Assembly (NCBI RefSeq): GCF_016861975.1
Contig: NZ_BOMB01000033.1
Coordinates: 1 to 64,000, forward strand
DNA from: Actinocatenispora rupis
GTDB taxonomy: Bacteria > Actinomycetota > Actinomycetes > Mycobacteriales > Micromonosporaceae
Length of the DNA: 64,000 bases
Direction of reading: 5' to 3'
Below are positions 47,001-55,457 of this stretch, one piece after another. Position 1 is the stretch's first letter, and every line of letters starts with the position of its first letter. The notes beneath the pieces are model-generated. The model made no database searches and was not told the DNA's origin. It worked only from the letters and a program-made list of their open reading frames with translations. The position numbers and the translations under genes were made by a program.

Positions 47001-47377
47001 TACGTGTCCGTCGTACTGCCCGGCTTCGTACCGATGTCGCCGACCGTCGGCAGGATCGGCACGTCGCCGAGCGCCCCGCAGCAGGGCCCGGAGATGTGCG
47101 TGAGGCTGTACCCGAGCAGGTTCGTGTCGTCGTACTCGTAGCCGCCGCCGTCGGTACGGTGCGGCGACGTGTCCGGGCTCCACTGCACCATTCCGAACGG
47201 CGCGTCGGCACCGGGGAACGTGTCCACCGCGCCGGACGTACCGATGAGGGGGTTGACGAGGGATGCGGGGTCGGCGACGGGGGCGGGTGCGGCGTTCGCC
47301 GTGCCGGCGAAGGGGAGCACGGCGGCGAGGGTGCCGAGCGCGACGAGTGCCGCGCGCCGGCGGGTTCGGAGTCTCAT
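44066..47377 (-). CDS. secreted GH92 alpha-mannosidase
   Basis: 1103 residues; AAAGGA 6 nt before the ATG. Signal peptide to about residue 32 ([14 protein letters not shown]). The GH92 two-domain core starts [30 protein letters not shown] and includes [21 protein letters not shown], and the hallmark [25 protein letters not shown] near 690. After it come an Ig-like NPCBM-associated module and a C-terminal beta-sandwich. GH92 enzymes are calcium-dependent exo-alpha-mannosidases, mostly alpha-1,2, used to trim fungal or plant mannans outside the cell. An operator-like palindrome at 47489 lies about 110 bp upstream. Confidence 0.93.
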   Translation of the reverse strand: [1103 protein letters not shown]

Positions 47378-47488
47378 TGCCCGTCCTTTCGGCGGTCCGC
47401 GCCGTGCCCGGAGCGGACCGCGAGGGGTCGAAGGAGCAGGCCTCGGGTCGTCGTCCGAGGTCGGCGGGGCCGGCACCACCCGCCTCGA

Positions 47489-47504
47489 CTGACATCGTTG
47501 TCAG
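47489..47504 (-). promoter_or_regulatory. candidate LacI-type operator before the GH92 gene
   Basis: CTGACATCGTTGTCAG, a 16-bp near-perfect palindrome centred on CG with one mismatched pair, the form of LacI-family operators. Regulator unknown; the LacI gene at 51474 is a candidate. Confidence 0.45.
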
Positions 47505-47558
47505 GAGGCGCCGGGAATCCCACCGATCCCGGATGCTAGGCCCGTTCTGTACCTCGTA

Positions 47559-48470
47559 TCAAGATCTGTCGGTTATGCACGCGAGAGCGGCGTCCACGAG
47601 ATCCGGCCGGGTCGCGTCCAGCCACACGATCTGCCGGTCCCGCCGGAACCACGACCGCTGCCGCCGCACGAACCGCTTCGTCGCCCGCACGGTCTCCTCG
47701 CGCGCCGTGTCCTCCGTCAGCTCACCGTCCAGGAACCGCAACACCTGCTGGTATCCCAGCGCCCGGCTCGCCGTACGCCCCGCGCGCAGGCCCTGCTCGG
47801 CCAGCGTCCGTACCTCCTCGACGAAGCCGGCCGCCCACATCCGGTCCACCCGCGCCGCGACCCGCTCGTCCAGCAGCTCCGGCGGGCAGTCCAGGCCGAT
47901 CCGGACCGCGTCGTACACCGGGGCGGCGCCCTCGGGCAGCGTCGCGGCGAACGGGCCGCCCGTCAGCGCCAGCACCTCCAGCGCCCGGACGATCCGGCGC
48001 CCGTTGCTCGGCAGGATGTTCGCCGCCGCGGCCGGATCCCGCGCCGCGAGCCGCTCGTACAGCGCGGCCGGGCCGACGCGCGCCAGCTCCGCCTCCAGCT
48101 CCGCGCGCAGTACCGGATCGGTGCCCGGGAACTCGAACGCGTCCAGCACCGCCCGCACGTACAGCCCGGACCCGCCCACCAGCACCGGCGTACGCCCAGC
48201 CGCCAGCAACCGGTCCAGCACCGCCCGCGCCAACCCCTGGTACGCCGCGACGCTCGCCGGCTCCGTCACCGGCCAGATGTCCAGCAGGTGGTGCGGCACC
48301 CCGCCGGCCTCCGCCGCGGTCACCTTCGCCGTCCCGATGTCCATCCCCCGGTACAGCTGCATCGAGTCGGCGTTCACCACCTCGCCGGACAGCGCCCGCG
48401 CCAGCGCGACACCCAGCGCCGACTTGCCCACCGCCGTCGGGCCCACCACCGCCACCGGCCGCACCCTCAT
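47559..48470 (-). CDS. miaA: tRNA dimethylallyltransferase
   Basis: 303 residues whose ATG overlaps the upstream gene stop (ATGA). Walker A GPTAVGKSALGVALA at the N-terminus, then VNADSMQLYRGMDIGTAK, HHLLDIWPVTEPASVAAYQ and VGGSGLYVRAVLD, RALGYQQVLRFL and RRQRSWFRRDRQIVWLD at the end. Adds an isopentenyl group to A37 of tRNAs reading UNN codons. Second gene of a pair with the extradiol-dioxygenase-like gene, an arrangement common in actinomycetes. Confidence 0.97.
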   Translation of the reverse strand: MRVRPVAVVGPTAVGKSALGVALARALSGEVVNADSMQLYRGMDIGTAKVTAAEAGGVPHHLLDIWPVTEPASVAAYQGLARAVLDRLLAAGRTPVLVGGSGLYVRAVLDAFEFPGTDPVLRAELEAELARVGPAALYERLAARDPAAAANILPSNGRRIVRALEVLALTGGPFAATLPEGAAPVYDAVRIGLDCPPELLDERVAARVDRMWAAGFVEEVRTLAEQGLRAGRTASRALGYQQVLRFLDGELTEDTAREETVRATKRFVRRQRSWFRRDRQIVWLDATRPDLVDAALACITDRS

Positions 48471-49180
48471 GCCGGCACCCACGTCGCCACCAGGTACGTC
48501 ACCTCGGCGGGGGTGCCCGCGTACCGGACCTCGGCCACGTACCGGCGGTTGCCGAGCGCACCGGCCAGTACCTGCCAGGCGGCGCGGCCGGCGGCGTCCA
48601 CCCGGGTGGCGAGATCCGGGTCCAGACCCAGCAGCGCCGCGGGATCGCCGGAACCGACCGCGGCGAGCGCGGACGCGTCGTACCGGTCGGCGTCGGGGTC
48701 GGCCGCGCCCGGCGCCGCCACCGCCCGCCGGGCCGCCGCGTCGCCCATGGCCAGCAGGCCGACCCGCCGCGCGCCGCTGCGGGCGGCCAGCTCCCGGCCG
48801 ATCGCCGCGCACTCCGCCGGCGCGAGGTCGACCGGCACCGTGAACGCGCGCCGGCGCACCCCCGTACGGCGCAGCAGCCAGGCGCCCACCAGTACGGACA
48901 GATCGGTGAACGTCCGCCCGGTGCCGGTTCCGCCGAGCCCGACCGGTACGTCCCGCCCGTACCCGGCGAACGTGCCGCGGTCGTCCGCCTCCCAGACCGT
49001 ACGGTCCGCGCCGGCGCCGAGGATCCAGACCTCCTCGACACCCGGGTCGAGCAGCGCCCGGACCGCCGCACCGGCCGCGGCCCGTACCTCGGCGAGGTCG
49101 GCGGCACCGCCCGTGGCGAGCTCCGGGACGAGCAGGGGCGGGTGCGGGCAGACGGCGGCGGAGACGATCACGCGGACCAC
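48467..49180 (-). CDS. class III extradiol dioxygenase-like protein
   Basis: 237 residues from GTG. The start SAAVCPHPPLLVPEL with the His-Pro-His-containing CPHPPLL motif resembles the metal site of LigB-type (class III) extradiol ring-cleavage dioxygenases; LLAMGDAAARR lies in the middle. Whether it is catalytic is unknown; it is a conserved neighbour of miaA in actinomycetes. The start could also be a GTG three codons later. Confidence 0.78.
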   Translation of the reverse strand: MVRVIVSAAVCPHPPLLVPELATGGAADLAEVRAAAGAAVRALLDPGVEEVWILGAGADRTVWEADDRGTFAGYGRDVPVGLGGTGTGRTFTDLSVLVGAWLLRRTGVRRRAFTVPVDLAPAECAAIGRELAARSGARRVGLLAMGDAAARRAVAAPGAADPDADRYDASALAAVGSGDPAALLGLDPDLATRVDAAGRAAWQVLAGALGNRRYVAEVRYAGTPAEVTYLVATWVPA

Positions 49181-49390
49181 GGTAGCGGCCCCGCCGGTAC
49201 GACCCCGGGTCGGCGACGCGCGGTCGTCCGACGCGGCGATCAGATCACGGTTCGGCTTCGACCGGTTCCCGAGGGGCTGGACAGACCTGTGACAATGCTC
49301 CGAGACACACGAGACTCATGGGCCGGTCGAGCCGGCCGGCGGACCGGGGCACGCGGCACCGGACCGGAAGGAACCTGAAGGTGGATTTCG

Positions 49391-50611
49391 ATGAGCGGTG
49401 ACGGGCGCGACTGGACGACATTCGGTCGGGTCGACGCGAACGGCACGGTCTACGTCAAGACGGCGGCCGGTGAACGGCCGGTCGGTTCCTGGCAGGCCGG
49501 GACGCCCGAGGAAGGGCTCGCGCTGTTCGCCCGTCGGTTCGCCGACCTGGTGACCGAGGTCGACCTGCTGGGCAGCCGGCTCGCCTCGGGCAAGGCGGAC
49601 GCGAGCCACTCGGCGGCCACCATCCGCCGGCTGCGCAACGAGCTGTCCACCGCGCACGTGGTGGGCGACATCGACATGCTGTCCGGCCGGCTCGACGAGC
49701 TGGCCGTGGTCGCCCAGAAGAAGGCCGAGGAGGCCAAGGCCGCGCGCGAGGCGGCCAAGGTCGAGGCCGTCGAGCGCAAGCAGGCGCTGGTCGTCGAGGC
49801 GGAGCACATCGCGACCGACTCCACCCAGTGGAAGGCGGCCGGCGACCGGCTCAAGGAGATCCTCGACGAGTGGAAGACCATCCACGGCGTCGACCGCAAG
49901 ACCGACGGCGAGCTCTGGAAGCGGTACTCGGCGGCCCGGGACGCGTTCGCCCGCCGCCGCGGAACGCACTTCGCCAGCCTGGACGCGAGCCGTAAGGAGG
50001 TCCAGTCGGTCAAGGAGCAGCTGGTCGCCGAGGCCGAGTCGCTGGCGAACTCCGAGGACTGGGCGCAGACCGCGGCGCGGCTCAAGCAGCTGATGGCCGA
50101 CTGGAAGGCCGCCGGGCGCGCCTCCAAGGAGTCCGAGCAGCGGCTGTGGGACCGGTTCCGGAGCGCGCAGGACACGTTCTTCTCGCGCCGCAGCGAGGTG
50201 TTCAGCGCGCGGGACGCGGAGTACCAGGGGAACCTGACGGCGAAGCGGGAGCTGCTCGCCGAGGCCGAGGCGCTGGACGTGGACGCCGATCCGAAGGCCG
50301 CGCAGCAGAAGCTGCGGGAGATCCAGGGCCGCTGGCACGAGATCGGCCGGGTGCCGCGGGAGGCCGTGTCGGGGCTGGAGCGCCGGCTGCGGGCCGTGGA
50401 CGAGAAGGTACGGGCGGCCATGGACACCGCCTGGCGGCGTACGCCGATCGAGCAGAACCCGCTGCTGGCGCAGATGCGCGAGCAGGTCGCCGAGGCCGAG
50501 CAGCGGCTGGAGCGGGCGAAGGCGGCGGGCGACACCCGGCGGATCAAGGAGGCCGAGGAGTCGCTGGCCGGCAAGCGCCGGTTCCTGGAGTTGGCCGAGC
50601 ACACCGGCTGA
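49391..50611 (+). CDS. DUF349 coiled-coil protein
   Basis: 406 residues; GAAGG about 10 nt before the ATG. After an N-terminal part (GRVDANGTVYVKTAAGERPVGSWQAG) the protein is almost wholly helical and charged with a long coiled coil (QKKAEEAKAAREAAKVEAVERKQ) and three DUF349 units of the type WKAAGDRLKEILDEWKTIHG, WAQTAARLKQLMADWKAAG and AQQKLREIQGRWHEIGRVP. Cytosolic. The family is widespread in actinobacteria, without a settled function. A hairpin terminator follows. Confidence 0.92.
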   Translation: MSGDGRDWTTFGRVDANGTVYVKTAAGERPVGSWQAGTPEEGLALFARRFADLVTEVDLLGSRLASGKADASHSAATIRRLRNELSTAHVVGDIDMLSGRLDELAVVAQKKAEEAKAAREAAKVEAVERKQALVVEAEHIATDSTQWKAAGDRLKEILDEWKTIHGVDRKTDGELWKRYSAARDAFARRRGTHFASLDASRKEVQSVKEQLVAEAESLANSEDWAQTAARLKQLMADWKAAGRASKESEQRLWDRFRSAQDTFFSRRSEVFSARDAEYQGNLTAKRELLAEAEALDVDADPKAAQQKLREIQGRWHEIGRVPREAVSGLERRLRAVDEKVRAAMDTAWRRTPIEQNPLLAQMREQVAEAEQRLERAKAAGDTRRIKEAEESLAGKRRFLELAEHTG

Positions 50612-50632
50612 CGACCGACACGCGAGACCCCG

Positions 50633-50675
50633 CCGCGCGCCGGGGCACCGGACCACCCGGGGCCTCGGCGCGCGG
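50633..50675 (+). terminator. terminator of the DUF349 gene
   Basis: CCGCGCGCCG / CGGCGCGCGG, 10-bp arms with a structured 23-nt loop, 21 bp after the stop codon. Confidence 0.6.
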
Positions 50676-50707
50676 CCTTGTCACAACCGGCGGGTACGTT
50701 GATCCGC

Positions 50708-51463
50708 ATGGATACGGGTCGATGTGTCACGTTCTCGGCGGTGTTCAACTTCCGTGACCTGGGTGGGTACGAAGCGGCCGACGGGCGGAGCGTCCGGTCC
50801 GGCCTGGTGTACCGGGCGGACGGGCTGCACCGGCTGACCGGCGCCGACGTGGACCGGTTCGCCGGGCTGCGCGTGCGCCGCGTCATCGACCTGCGCCGGG
50901 CCGACGAGGTCGGCACGTACGGTCGGGTGCCGGAGGTGCCGGGCCTGACGTACCACAACGTGTGCCTGCAGACGACCGCGTGGACCGCGACCGACGTCCG
51001 GCCGGGCGCGATGGCCGAGTACCTGGCCGCGCGGTACGGAGAGATCGCCGACGAGGCGGTCGGCGGGGCGATGGGCACGGTGCTGCGGCTGATCGCCGAC
51101 GACACGCCCGGCGGCACGGTGTTCCACTGCATGGCCGGCAAGGACCGCACCGGCGTCGTCGCGGCCGTCCTGCTGGCCCTGCTCGACGTGCCCGACGAGA
51201 CGATCGCCGCGGACTACGCGCTCAGCCAGGCCGCCGAGGAGCAGTACTTCGCGTGGCGGGCGAGCCAGCGGCCGGACGCGCCGGCGCCCACCGGTACGGG
51301 GGACGCGGCGCCGGCGGAGGCGATCCTGACGTTCCTCGCCGGCCTGCGCACCCGGTACGGATCGGTCGCCGGGTACGCGGAACGGGCCGGGGCGGACCGC
51401 GCCGTCCGGGCGGCCCTGCGCGCCCGGCTGCTCGTCGACACGGAGCCGGCCGCCGCCGACTAG
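50708..51463 (+). CDS. tyrosine-protein phosphatase (MptpB-like)
   Basis: 251 residues. VFNFRDLGGYEAADGRSVRSGLVYRADGL at the N-terminus and the P-loop FHCMAGKDRTGVVAAVLL (nucleophile Cys141, with the GKDRTG form) identify the atypical tyrosine/lipid phosphatase family of Mycobacterium tuberculosis PtpB. Such enzymes may act on phosphotyrosine, phosphoserine or phosphoinositides. No Shine-Dalgarno; TACGTT ends 7 nt before the ATG, so the mRNA is likely leaderless. Its stop codon TAG is the first half of the next gene's -10 box. Confidence 0.9.
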   Translation: MDTGRCVTFSAVFNFRDLGGYEAADGRSVRSGLVYRADGLHRLTGADVDRFAGLRVRRVIDLRRADEVGTYGRVPEVPGLTYHNVCLQTTAWTATDVRPGAMAEYLAARYGEIADEAVGGAMGTVLRLIADDTPGGTVFHCMAGKDRTGVVAAVLLALLDVPDETIAADYALSQAAEEQYFAWRASQRPDAPAPTGTGDAAPAEAILTFLAGLRTRYGSVAGYAERAGADRAVRAALRARLLVDTEPAAAD

Positions 51464-51466
51464 GGT
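51461..51466 (+). promoter_or_regulatory. -10 box overlapping a stop codon
   Basis: TAGGGT: its first three bases are the stop codon of the phosphatase gene, and it ends 7 nt before the GTG of the LacI gene, which has no Shine-Dalgarno. Predicts a leaderless lacI-type mRNA. Confidence 0.5.
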
Positions 51467-51473
51467 TGCCGGC

Positions 51474-52502
51474 GTGGGGCGGGAACCGCGGCGGGCGCCG
51501 ACGATCGCCGACGTGGCACGCCTCGCCGGGGTGTCCACCGGCGCGGTGTCGTACGCGATGAACGGGCGGCCCGGCGTCAGCGACCGCACCCGGGAGCGGA
51601 TCCGGCGGGCCGCGGCCGAGCTGGGCTGGGAGCCGAGCAGCAACGCGCGGGCGCTGATGCGGCAGCGGGTGCAGGCGGTCGGGCTGGTGCTCGCCGCCAC
51701 CCACCTGCTCGACGGCAACGACTTCTTCGCGCCGTTCGTGACCGGCGTGGAGCAGGCGCTGTCGGCCCGGGAGTACGCGCTGCTGCTGCGCGCGGTGGGC
51801 AGCGGGCAGGACGCGGAGGTCCGGGCGTACCAACGGATGTGGCAGCAGCACCAGGTCGACGGCGTACTCGTGGCGGACGTCCGGGAGCCGGACCCTCGGC
51901 TGCGGTTCCTGGCCGAGACGGGCATGCCGGCGGTGGTCGTCGACCGGCTCGACCCGGCCGCCGGCTTCCTCACCCTCGACTCGAACCACGCGGCCGGGGT
52001 GGCCCGCGCGGTGCGGCATCTGGTCGGGCTGGGCCACCGGCGGATCGCGTTCGTGGGCGGTCCGGCCGTCCTGCGACACGTCGCCGACCGCCGCGCCGCC
52101 TGGCAGGAGACGCTCGCCGGCGCCGGCCTGCCGCCCGGTCCCGCCGTCCACGACGACGCCACCGAACTCGGCGGCGCCCGCGCCACCCGCGCCGTCCTCG
52201 CCGCCACCCCGCGCCCCACCGCCGTCGTGTACGCCTCGGACCTGATGGCCATCGCCGGACTCGGCGCCCTGCGCGACGCCGGACTGCGGGTGCCGGCCGA
52301 CGTGTCCGTCGTGGGCTTCGACGACGTACGGCTCGCCGCGCACCTGACGCCACCGCTCACCACCGTCCGGGTCGACTACGTACGCCTCGGCCGGGACTGC
52401 GCCGAGCTGCTGCTCGCCACCCTGCTCGACACCCCCCGCCCCAGCCCCGAGCCGATCTCCGCCGAACTGGTCGTCCGCGGCTCCACCGCACCCCCACCCT
52501 GA
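51474..52502 (+). CDS. LacI-family transcriptional regulator
   Basis: 342 residues. The LacI helix-turn-helix and hinge are at the N-terminus (TIADVARLAGVSTGAVSYAMNGRPGVSDRTRERI...LGWEPSSNARALM), followed by the two-lobed sugar-binding core (VGLVLAATHLLDGNDFFAPFVTGVEQAL, DGVLVAD, IAFVGGP, VSVVGFDDVRLAAHLTPPLTTVRVD). It probably regulates the secreted glycosidase directly downstream, whose promoter carries a palindrome. Its ligand would be a sugar released by that enzyme; inferred. Confidence 0.93.
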   Translation: MGREPRRAPTIADVARLAGVSTGAVSYAMNGRPGVSDRTRERIRRAAAELGWEPSSNARALMRQRVQAVGLVLAATHLLDGNDFFAPFVTGVEQALSAREYALLLRAVGSGQDAEVRAYQRMWQQHQVDGVLVADVREPDPRLRFLAETGMPAVVVDRLDPAAGFLTLDSNHAAGVARAVRHLVGLGHRRIAFVGGPAVLRHVADRRAAWQETLAGAGLPPGPAVHDDATELGGARATRAVLAATPRPTAVVYASDLMAIAGLGALRDAGLRVPADVSVVGFDDVRLAAHLTPPLTTVRVDYVRLGRDCAELLLATLLDTPRPSPEPISAELVVRGSTAPPP

Positions 52503-52837
52503 CCCGCCCGTCCCCGGCGCGCCGACTGCCCTGCCCAAACCGCACCGTCGGGCGCCGGTCGTCGACCGTCCTTCGTCGCCGGCGATCGGCGCCGCCAGGC
52601 CGTTTCCGCCGGTACACCGGTCGGTGGCCTCCGTTCGCCGTGCGGCGTCCCGATCGCGCCCCACACCTCGACGGTTGCAGAGTGGCTCTGCATCCCGACA
52701 CGCATCAGTCCATAGTGGACGGACGGGCACCGCCGGGTCGGAATCGCCCGTGGCGGGCCCGGGCGATCGCCTCCGACTGCCCCGTCCCGGCGCCGTGACC
52801 GGACGTCCGGTACTCGGCGCGCGGTTCGGGACGAGTC
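52503..52837. other. lacI-glycosidase spacer
   Basis: 335 bp with no supported gene. It holds TCCATAGTGGA at about 52710, a one-base variant of the iterated palindrome, and ends at the glycosidase promoter. Confidence 0.5.
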
Positions 52838-52868
52838 TTGACAGCGACCGTACTTAAGCCCTTAAGTA
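52838..52868 (+). promoter_or_regulatory. glycosidase promoter with overlapping operator
   Basis: TTGACA (52838-52843), 18 bp, then TTAAGT (52862-52867), a good sigma-70-type promoter. The perfect palindrome TACTTAAG-CC-CTTAAGTA (52851-52868) covers its -10 region, so a bound repressor, plausibly the adjacent LacI protein, would block it. Confidence 0.65.
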
Positions 52869-52897
52869 TGCGGAGTCGTCAACGTTGTGGAGGATGG

Positions 52898-55417
52898 ATG
52901 CGATCCCCTGCCCCCGCCCGCCGACGCCGGCCGCAGCGCCTGGTCGTCGCCGTGGCCGCCAGCGCACTGCTCGCCGGCACGCTGGTCGCGACGGCCACCG
53001 CGCCGGCCGCCGCGGCCGACACCTGCACCGTCGGCACCGTCTGCCAGACCGAGACCGCCCAGCTGTCGGGCGGCGCGCATGCCACCACCAACCACCGGGG
53101 GTACGCGGGGACCGGGTTCGTCGACGGGTACGGGACGCAGGCGCGTCCGGTGGTCGGCGCGGACACCCGGTGGCCGGTGACCGCGGCCGGCGAGTACGTC
53201 GCGACGGTGCGGTACGCGAACGCCGATCCGGGTGACGGGAGTTCCGCCGCCCGCACCCTCGGCGTGTACGGGGACGACACGCGGCTCGGCACGCTCACGT
53301 TGCCGCCGACGGGCAGCTGGGACGCCTGGGCGACGGCGCACGTCACGGTGACGCTGCCGGCCGGTACCGGGACGGTCGGGTTGCGCTGCGGCGCGGGTGA
53401 CGGCTGCATGGTGAACCTGGACTACCTGGCGCTGTCCGCGCCGGGCGCGCCGGTTCCGCAGCCGGCGGAGCAGTGCCGGCGTACGGGCGGGCTGCACGAC
53501 GACGCGGGGCTGATCGGCTGGGAGGGCGACACCGACGGCGTGGTCGTCTGCCGCAACGGCTCGTTCTACCTGCGGGACGGGCGGAACACCGCGGAGGGCT
53601 TCGGTGTCGCCGCGGCGCCGACCCGGCTCACCTGGTCCACTGTGGACGGTTACCTGCCGGCGCTGGCGAGTACGTTCACGACGGCGGACGGGGCGCGGGT
53701 GACCGTGACCGACTTCGCGGACCGGGTGACGGTCGGCGGCGCGGACTACGTCGCGGTGTACAGCCGGGTGTCGGTGCACAACCCGACGACCCGGCCGCTG
53801 ACCGTCGACCCGGCGCCGACCAGGGACCTGGTTCCCTTGGACCGCAACGGGAACACCGTCGCCCCGGGCGGTACGGTGCGGCACGACTACGTGGTGGCCG
53901 CGGACCGGTTCGGCGGCACGCAGCCGTGGCCGGACGCCGCCGCGCTCACCGCCGCCGGCGGGTACGACCCGCACTTCGGGCACATGAAGCGCTACTGGGA
54001 CGGCCGGCTCGGGCAACTCGCCCACCTGGACGCGCTGCCGGACCCGAGCCTCGCCGAGGCGTACAAGTCGGGGTACGTGTCCACGCTGATCGCCAAGGAC
54101 GGCGTGCGGCTCAACACCGGCGAGAACGGCTACGACGAGGAGTACAGCCACGACAGCATCGGCATCCTCGCCACCCAGTTCGGTCTCGGCGACTTCGACG
54201 ACGCGTCGGCGCTGCTGCTGCGGCTCCGCGACCTGATCGGCGGCCAGCCGCAGTACGTCGACGGGGTCTGGAAGTACGCGTGGCCGTGGGCGGTGTACCT
54301 GGCGAAGACCGGTGACGTGGACACCGTGCGGGCGCACTTCGCGACCGAGGGACCGGCCGGGCGCAGCCAACCGTCCATCATGGACACCGCGCACCAGATC
54401 GCGGCCGACCGGACCGGGCCGGGCGGCATCATGAGGATGACCAACGACATCGACTCCAACGGCTACTGGACGATCGACGACTTCTCGGCGCTGACCGGGC
54501 TGGCGTCCTACCGGTACCTGGCGCAGCGGCTCGGCGAGACGGGCGAGGCGGACTGGGCGGCGAAGGAGTACGACGCGCTGCTCGACGCGACCAACGCGAC
54601 GCTGACGAAAACCATGGGGGACAACGGAATCGACTACCTGCCGTGCTCCATCCTGGAGCCGAACACCGCCAACCGGTGCAACGTCGCCACCGACGCGAAC
54701 TGGGCGGCGCCGTTCCTGTTCGGCCGCTGGAACTGGGACGGGTACCTGCTCGGCGCCCGGCAGGACGGACCGGCACTCGACGCGGTCGACGCCACCTACG
54801 CGTACGGCTTCGGCCGGATCGGCGACAGCCTGCCCGCGCACGACTTCGGCGGCTACCCCGGCGCGCTCTACTCCTCCGCCTACAACGCCGGGTACGGCGC
54901 CGCCGGCCTGCGCGGCAGCACGCACCGCGACGAGGCGATCCGGGCGTACCAGATGATGATCCGGTACACCCAGGCCGGCCCGTACTCCTGGTGGGAGTCG
55001 ACGTCCGCGCCCGACCCGGACAGCGCCTGGACGGGCTCGCATCCCGGTCACGGCAACGGTTCCGCGCCGCACGCCTGGGGCATCTCCACCGCGAACAAGG
55101 CGCTGCTCGACTCGCTGGTCGCCCAGCGCATGAACGGCGACCTGCTCGTCGGCCGCGGCATCCCCGTCTCGTGGACCGGCCGGCCGGTCCGCGTGTCGAA
55201 CGTGCCGACCCTCGACGGCGGGCGCGTGTCGCTCGCCATCTCGGGCACCCAGCGGCAGCTGTCCGTGACCGTCACCGGCGCCGGCCGGCAGCGGATCCTC
55301 GTCCAGCTCCCGGTACTCGCCCGCGGCGTCACCGCCGTCTCCGCCGGCACGTACGCCGACGGCACGGTGACGCTGCCCGCCGGTACCGGGCACGTGACGA
55401 TCACCCTCGGGCGCTGA
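52898..55417 (+). CDS. secreted six-hairpin (alpha/alpha barrel) glycoside hydrolase with CBM
   Basis: 839 residues from the ATG preceded by GGAGG (4-nt spacing). Signal peptide to about 40 (TAPAAAADTC). A beta-sandwich carbohydrate-binding module of CBM35/6 type follows (about 45-165; NHRGYAGTGFVDGY, YVATVRYANAD, NLDYLALS). The main domain is helical with EEYSHDSIGILATQFGLGDFDDA, KYAWPWAVYLAKTGD, TNDIDSNGYWTIDDFSALTGLASYRYLA and a Trp-rich end, like GH15-type six-hairpin glycosidases; the exact GH family is not clear to me. A beta-rich C-terminal domain closes it. Probably degrades an outside polysaccharide under control of the adjacent LacI regulator. Confidence 0.78.
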   Translation: MRSPAPARRRRPQRLVVAVAASALLAGTLVATATAPAAAADTCTVGTVCQTETAQLSGGAHATTNHRGYAGTGFVDGYGTQARPVVGADTRWPVTAAGEYVATVRYANADPGDGSSAARTLGVYGDDTRLGTLTLPPTGSWDAWATAHVTVTLPAGTGTVGLRCGAGDGCMVNLDYLALSAPGAPVPQPAEQCRRTGGLHDDAGLIGWEGDTDGVVVCRNGSFYLRDGRNTAEGFGVAAAPTRLTWSTVDGYLPALASTFTTADGARVTVTDFADRVTVGGADYVAVYSRVSVHNPTTRPLTVDPAPTRDLVPLDRNGNTVAPGGTVRHDYVVAADRFGGTQPWPDAAALTAAGGYDPHFGHMKRYWDGRLGQLAHLDALPDPSLAEAYKSGYVSTLIAKDGVRLNTGENGYDEEYSHDSIGILATQFGLGDFDDASALLLRLRDLIGGQPQYVDGVWKYAWPWAVYLAKTGDVDTVRAHFATEGPAGRSQPSIMDTAHQIAADRTGPGGIMRMTNDIDSNGYWTIDDFSALTGLASYRYLAQRLGETGEADWAAKEYDALLDATNATLTKTMGDNGIDYLPCSILEPNTANRCNVATDANWAAPFLFGRWNWDGYLLGARQDGPALDAVDATYAYGFGRIGDSLPAHDFGGYPGALYSSAYNAGYGAAGLRGSTHRDEAIRAYQMMIRYTQAGPYSWWESTSAPDPDSAWTGSHPGHGNGSAPHAWGISTANKALLDSLVAQRMNGDLLVGRGIPVSWTGRPVRVSNVPTLDGGRVSLAISGTQRQLSVTVTGAGRQRILVQLPVLARGVTAVSAGTYADGTVTLPAGTGHVTITLGR

Positions 55418-55424
55418 CCCGAGC

Positions 55425-55454
55425 GGCCGGGCCGGCCACCGCGCCGGCCCGGCC
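55425..55454. terminator. bidirectional terminator
   Basis: GGCCGGGCCGG / CCGGCCCGGCC, 11-bp arms with an 8-nt loop, between the convergent glycosidase and RNase stops. Confidence 0.75.
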
Positions 55455-55457
55455 ACG

